From assembly GCA_025463965.1 (NCBI GenBank), contig JAODBN010000247.1, forward strand, positions 1 through 8,582: a DNA stretch of 8,582 nucleotides. The letters run 5' to 3'. How positions within the stretch are numbered: the stretch's first letter is position 1; every line of letters starts with the position of its first letter. This stretch comes from Acidimicrobiaceae bacterium (GTDB taxonomy: Bacteria; Actinomycetota; Acidimicrobiia; Acidimicrobiales; Bog-793). Of this stretch, positions 5,290 to 8,582 are shown one piece after another. Below the pieces are notes generated by a model that was not told where the DNA came from, did not search any database, and worked only from the letters and a program-made list of their open reading frames with translations. The position numbers and the translations under genes are program-made.

Positions 5290-6488
5290 TGCCGGGCCAG
5301 CTGGGCAGGCGACGGGTGGTGGTCACCGGCCTCGGTGTGGTGGCCAACTGCGGGACCGGAAAGGACGCCTTCTTCGACGGCCTCTTCGGTCCCGCCCCCG
5401 TGGGGGTCCGTGCGGTCGCGGACTTCGACCCGCTCGCCTGGATGGACTCCAAAGAGGCGCGCCAGACCGACCGCTTCGCCCAGATGGCGATCGCTGCCGC
5501 GTCGATGGCGCTCGACGACGCCGGCGAGCTCGGCACCGACCCGCTGCGCACCGGGGTGATCTTCGGGACCGGCGTCGGCGGCCTCGAGACCTTGCAAGAG
5601 CAGATCACCGTCCTCGTCCAGAAGGGGCCCCGGCGAGTGTCGCCGCGCCTCGTGCCGATGATCATGGGCAACGCCGGGGCGGCGGCCATCTCCATGCGCT
5701 TCGGCTTGCGCGGCCCGTGCGAGACGGTCGTCACCGCTTGCGCGGCGGGCACCCAGGCGATCGGCGGCGCCTTCCGACTGATCGCCTACGGGCGGTGCGA
5801 CGCCGTCGTGGCCGGCAGCTCCGAGGCCTCGATCGCCGGCGTCGGCGAGTACCCCTCGATCGGGATCACCGCCTTCTCGAACATGACCGCGCTCTCCACG
5901 AGCGGCTTCTCGCGGCCTTTCGACGTGCGCCGGGACGGCTTCGTGATCGCCGAAGGCGGCGGCTCGGTGATCCTCGAGGAGCTGGAACACGCCCGGGCGC
6001 GCGGCGCCCACATCTATGCCGAGCTGCTCGGGGCGGCGTCGACGGCCGACGCCTACCACATCACCGCCCCTGCGCCCGGGGGAGCCGGGGCCATCGCCTG
6101 CATGGAGCTCGCCCTCGAGGACGCGGGGATCTCCCCCGCCGACGTCGCCCACATCAACGGGCACGGCACCTCCACCCCGCTCAACGACCTTGCCGAGGCG
6201 GAAGCGATCAACAAGGTCTTCGGCACCCCGGGGCCGCCGGTGACCTCGATCAAGGGCATCACGGGCCACTCGCTCGCCGGCGCCGGGGCGCTCGAGGCGG
6301 TGGCCGTCGCTCTCACCCTCGAGCGGGGCGTCATCCCCCCGACCGTCGGCCTCGAGGAGCAGGACCCCGAGATCCACCTCGATGTGGTGACGAGCCCTCG
6401 CGAGTTCACGCCAGGGCCGGTGCTCTCCAACAGCTTCGGCTTCGGGGGCCACAACGGCTGCATCGTGCTCGGACCGGTGGCCCCGTGA
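5289..6488 (+). CDS. fabF: Beta-ketoacyl-ACP synthase II FabF
   Basis: FabF elongates acyl-ACP chains with malonyl-ACP. The 399-residue product is close to the usual length of about 410. The Cys-His-His triad is intact: C151 in VTACAAGTQAIGGA, H292 in INGHGTSTPLND, H327 in SIKGITGHSLAGAG, with K322 before it and the gating loop NSFGFGGHN (381-389). Small departures from consensus are NGHGTS where NAHGTS is common, and GHSLAGAGA where GHSLGAAGA is common; neither removes a catalytic residue. The ATG shares a base with the acpP stop. The TGA stop (6486-6488) is followed in the same frame by an open stretch running into the ABC1 kinase, treated separately. It is probably the last fab gene of the operon. 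Confidence 0.96.
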   Translation: MPGQLGRRRVVVTGLGVVANCGTGKDAFFDGLFGPAPVGVRAVADFDPLAWMDSKEARQTDRFAQMAIAAASMALDDAGELGTDPLRTGVIFGTGVGGLETLQEQITVLVQKGPRRVSPRLVPMIMGNAGAAAISMRFGLRGPCETVVTACAAGTQAIGGAFRLIAYGRCDAVVAGSSEASIAGVGEYPSIGITAFSNMTALSTSGFSRPFDVRRDGFVIAEGGGSVILEELEHARARGAHIYAELLGAASTADAYHITAPAPGGAGAIACMELALEDAGISPADVAHINGHGTSTPLNDLAEAEAINKVFGTPGPPVTSIKGITGHSLAGAGALEAVAVALTLERGVIPPTVGLEEQDPEIHLDVVTSPREFTPGPVLSNSFGFGGHNGCIVLGPVAP

Positions 6489-6686
6489 CCTCGACCCACG
6501 GGGCTCCCCACGCCCCGGCCTGATCCGCCACAGCCCGGAGCGGGCGACGCGGCTTCGGTCCCCTCCGGCGCTTCCGAGGACGGACCGAGGCAGTCCCCCG
6601 CCACCGCCACGCAGGCCGCGACGCCCGCCCCGGGCGATCCGGCTGACCTCGCCGTCGGCGCGTTCAGCCTCACGCCGCCGTGGCTG
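6489..6686 (+). other. Open in-frame stretch between fabF and the ABC1 kinase, possible missing N-terminus
   Basis: These 66 codons are in frame with both fabF and the kinase and contain no stop and no ATG, GTG or TTG. About four fifths of third positions are G or C. The translation is rich in Pro, Ala, Gly and Thr and ends in GAFSLTPPWLV, which runs smoothly into the kinase start DLDDLPWRTGL. A GTG at 6485 that overlaps the fabF stop (GTGA) opens another frame but stops after 12 codons (6521-6523). One inserted or two missing bases between 6488 and 6520 would join that start to the kinase frame. It may equally be an untranslated spacer. Confidence 0.4.
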
Positions 6687-8225
6687 GTGGATCTGGACGA
6701 CCTGCCGTGGCGCACCGGGCTCAACCTCGTGCGCGAGCACACCCGCGGCGAGGTGCCGGCGCTCACCCGGCGCCGGAGCGTCCCGCCGGGGCGCCGCATC
6801 GCCCGGGTCAGCTGGACGATCGGACGGGCGCTGCTCGCGTGGTACCTGACGGACCGCCGAAAGGGCCGCGAGCGCTCGCGCGCCGGACTGTCGCGCCGTC
6901 TGCGCATCGCCTTCCAGCACCTCGGGCCGACCTACATCAAGCTCGGCCAGATCCTGTCCTCCGGGGAGGGGATCTTCCCGCCCGAGCTCGTCGACCAGTT
7001 CAAGCTGTTGCGGGACCACGTCCCCGCCGAGCCGTTCGAGCAGGTCCGCCGGATCGTCGAGGCCGACCTCGGACGACCGCTCGAGGAGTGCTTCTCCGAG
7101 TTCGACGAGACCGCCCTCGCCGCCGCCTCGATCGCTCAGGTCCATGCCGCCCGCCTGATCGGCGGGGAGCCGGTCGTGGTGAAGGTGCAGCGTCCCCAGG
7201 TGGCTGCGCTGGTGCGCCGGGACCTCGCCGTCATGAGCTACCTCGCGCCGCTGCTCGTCGGGCGGATCCCGATCGCGGTGCTGGCCAACCCGCCGGCGCT
7301 GATCGAGCTGTTCGCCGAGACGATCGTCGAAGAGCTCGACTTCCGCCTCGAGGCGGAGAACATGGTCGACATCGCCGGCATCCTGGCGCGAAGTGGCCAG
7401 CGGGCGATCGTGGTCCCGCGGCCCCACAGCCGGCTGGTGACGCCCCGGGTGCTCGTCATGGAGCGCCTCGACGGCTTCTCCTGGGACGACGTCTCCGGCA
7501 TGCGCGCCGCCGGCATCGACACCGAGGCGGTGCTGCGCGCCGGGGTCGTCTCCTTCCTCGAGGGCGCCATGCTCTACGGCGTCTTCCACGGCGACCTGCA
7601 CGGGGGGAACCTCTTCGTTCGGCCCGACGGCAAGGTGGCCCTCCTCGACTTCGGGATCACCGGCCGCCTGGACGAGGTTCGACGCCAGGCGTTCCTCCGT
7701 CTCGTGGTGGGCGGGACCATGAACGACATCCCGAGCCAGGTGATCGCGCTCAAGGAGCTCGGAGCGCTCCCGGCGGACGCGGACGTGGATCAGGTGATCA
7801 AGGACCTCGGCCTCGACGCAGCGCCGCAGGACGTCGCACAGCTGTCGGCCGAGGAGCTCACTGCGCAGCTTCGCGACCTCACCAAGCAGCTCCTCGGCTA
7901 CGGCGCCAAGATGCCGAAAGAGCTGATGTTGTTCGTGAAGGACATCTTGTTCCTCGACGGCGCAGTGGCCACCTTCGCCCCCGACGTCGACCTGCTCGGC
8001 GAGGTGGCCGGCATCGCCGCCTATTTCGCCACCCGCCACGGCGGGCGCATCGCCTCGGAGATCGGGGTCGACCCCCGCACCCGCCCGGTCGACCTCACCG
8101 GGGTGCGCTCGACCCTCGGGGTCTCGGCCGACACGGACCAGATCAGCTACCGCGAGCTGCAGCGGCGCCGCGAAGAGGTCCGCCGCAAGTTCGAGCGCGA
8201 GCGCCCGGACAGCTCCGAGAGCTGA
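6687..8225 (+). CDS. ABC1/UbiB-family atypical protein kinase
   Basis: The product (512 residues from GTG 6687) is an ABC1/ADCK/UbiB-type kinase-like protein. The family includes UbiB and yeast Coq8, which support ubiquinone synthesis as ATPases; the role in actinobacteria is less clear. Visible marks in order: the family-specific KLGQ (85-88) followed by SSGEGIFPPEL, the Ala-rich nucleotide loop AAASIAQVHAA (145-155), K166 in VVVKVQRP, the E216/D218 pair in EELDFRLEAEN, the catalytic loop HGDLHGGNLF (H301, D303, N308) and metal-binding DFG (321-323). No C-terminal membrane helices are evident, unlike E. coli UbiB. It follows fabF in the same orientation and may share its transcript. GTG 6687 is the first possible start in the frame but has no Shine-Dalgarno sequence, so the N-terminus is doubtful. 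A quinone role would fit menC nearby, but that is an inference. Confidence 0.88.
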   Translation: MDLDDLPWRTGLNLVREHTRGEVPALTRRRSVPPGRRIARVSWTIGRALLAWYLTDRRKGRERSRAGLSRRLRIAFQHLGPTYIKLGQILSSGEGIFPPELVDQFKLLRDHVPAEPFEQVRRIVEADLGRPLEECFSEFDETALAAASIAQVHAARLIGGEPVVVKVQRPQVAALVRRDLAVMSYLAPLLVGRIPIAVLANPPALIELFAETIVEELDFRLEAENMVDIAGILARSGQRAIVVPRPHSRLVTPRVLVMERLDGFSWDDVSGMRAAGIDTEAVLRAGVVSFLEGAMLYGVFHGDLHGGNLFVRPDGKVALLDFGITGRLDEVRRQAFLRLVVGGTMNDIPSQVIALKELGALPADADVDQVIKDLGLDAAPQDVAQLSAEELTAQLRDLTKQLLGYGAKMPKELMLFVKDILFLDGAVATFAPDVDLLGEVAGIAAYFATRHGGRIASEIGVDPRTRPVDLTGVRSTLGVSADTDQISYRELQRRREEVRRKFERERPDSSES

Positions 8226-8231
8226 ACGACG

Positions 8232-8269
8232 CGACGCTCGACCCGGGCACCAGCCCAGGCCGAGCGTCG
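8232..8269 (+). terminator. Hairpin after the ABC1 kinase, likely terminator
   Basis: CGACGCTCG (8232-8240) pairs perfectly with CGAGCGTCG (8261-8269), nine base pairs. The loop contains a further GGGC-ACCA-GCCC stem (8245-8256). It starts seven bases after the kinase stop. No T-run follows, as is common for terminators in GC-rich genomes, so the function is inferred from position. Confidence 0.55.
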
Positions 8270-8305
8270 ATCAAGAACGTCGCGGCGCTCGCCGAAACGG
8301 CCTGC

Positions 8306-8345
8306 GGGCCCCGGGCCGGCCGAGCGTGCGGCCGGCGCGGGGCCC
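8306..8345. terminator. Large GC-rich hairpin between convergent genes
   Basis: GGGCCCCG (8306-8313) pairs with CGGGGCCC (8338-8345), and after a single mismatch GCCGGCC (8315-8321) pairs with GGCCGGC (8330-8336). That is 15 base pairs around an 8-base loop. It lies 4 bases from the stop of the minus-strand gene and could stop transcription from both sides. No T-run is present on either strand. Confidence 0.5.
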
Positions 8346-8349
8346 TGGC

Positions 8350-8582
8350 TCACGACCCGGTATAGCCCCCGCTCGCAAGCCCGATCACGCTGACGTCGTA
8401 GTTGGCATACGCAATGGCCACGTCCGCTGCCAGCAGCTGGCGGTTGGCGCTCACAAAGACGTGCGTGTCGCCCGGGAAGTCCGCTGGCACCTGGGCCAGT
8501 ACCACGGTGGCGACGCGCGCCGAGGTGGCGGAGGCGGTCCCGACGCGAGAAACGAAGCTCTGGTAGTGGTGCTCGGCGGTCT
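8350..8582 (-). CDS. Unrecognised protein (C-terminal part only)
   Basis: A minus-strand frame is open from the right edge to a TGA at 8352-8350 and gives the last 76 residues of a protein, ending in LASGGYTGS. No start codon lies in the window, so the gene begins beyond the right edge. G or C holds most third codon positions, as expected for real coding sequence here. The visible part has a polar helix-like stretch (HHYQSFVSRV, then ATSARVATVVLAQ), then VPADFPGDTHVFVSANRQLL and a small-residue tail (AIAYANYDVSVIGLASG) that looks beta-rich. There is no cysteine, no membrane segment and no motif I recognise, so no function is assigned. It converges on the ABC1 kinase, with hairpins between the two. 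Confidence 0.6.
   Translation of the reverse strand, partial: TAEHHYQSFVSRVGTASATSARVATVVLAQVPADFPGDTHVFVSANRQLLAADVAIAYANYDVSVIGLASGGYTGS

Noticed and set aside
6485..6523. 12-codon open frame starting GTG at the fabF stop as a separate small gene
   Set aside because: It is too short and lacks a clear ribosome binding site. It is better considered as a possible broken start of the kinase gene.
5262..8039. 925-residue minus-strand open frame across fabF and the kinase
   Set aside because: It is antisense to two genes with clear catalytic motifs, and its composition is low-complexity His/Asp/Arg/Gly, typical of GC-rich shadow frames.
6680..8365. 561-residue plus-strand frame overlapping the kinase
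   Set aside because: It is an Arg/Pro/Gly-rich shadow frame of the ABC1 kinase with no recognisable motif.

Overview
The window is very GC-rich (third codon positions mostly G or C), uses ATG, GTG and TTG starts, and carries a housekeeping locus of actinobacterial type. The PdtaR-like regulator start, the ABC1-family kinase subtype and the FAS II gene set all point to a high-GC actinobacterium. An Acidimicrobiia-like lineage is possible, but that is an inference. No mobile element, CRISPR array or rRNA was seen.

Left part (1-1585, all on the minus strand): a menC-type enolase-superfamily gene (o-succinylbenzoate synthase or N-succinylamino acid racemase), then a 100-residue coiled-coil protein of unknown function 10 bases downstream, then the first 19 codons of a PdtaR/ANTAR-type response regulator that runs off the window. 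Two small hairpins sit just upstream of the regulator's ribosome binding site.

Middle (1586-2010): a divergent intergenic region with a 14-base palindrome, a complete class II tRNA-Leu(CAA) with encoded CCA, and a long composite inverted repeat that begins at the base after the CCA.

Main block (2011-6488, plus strand): a type II fatty acid synthesis operon in the order fabD-fabH-fabG-acpP-fabF. FabD (malonyl-CoA:ACP transacylase) loads malonate onto the acyl carrier protein AcpP, FabH starts the chain, FabF elongates it and FabG reduces the 3-keto group. The dehydratase and enoyl reductase are not in this window. Three of the four junctions overlap by 1 or 4 bases. Only acpP has its own leader (113 bases, with a 16-base perfect palindrome) and a strong ribosome binding site. 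FabD carries an unusual C-terminal extension of about 110 residues that resembles a biotinyl (BCCP-like) barrel-sandwich domain without the biotin-accepting lysine. I consider this the most unusual feature of the window.

Right part (6489-8582): an ABC1/UbiB-family atypical kinase follows fabF. Its reading frame is open all the way back to the fabF stop codon, in the same frame as fabF, with no good start. The true N-terminus is therefore uncertain, and a frameshift or sequence error is possible. GC-rich hairpins then separate it from a convergent, partial, unrecognised gene on the minus strand.
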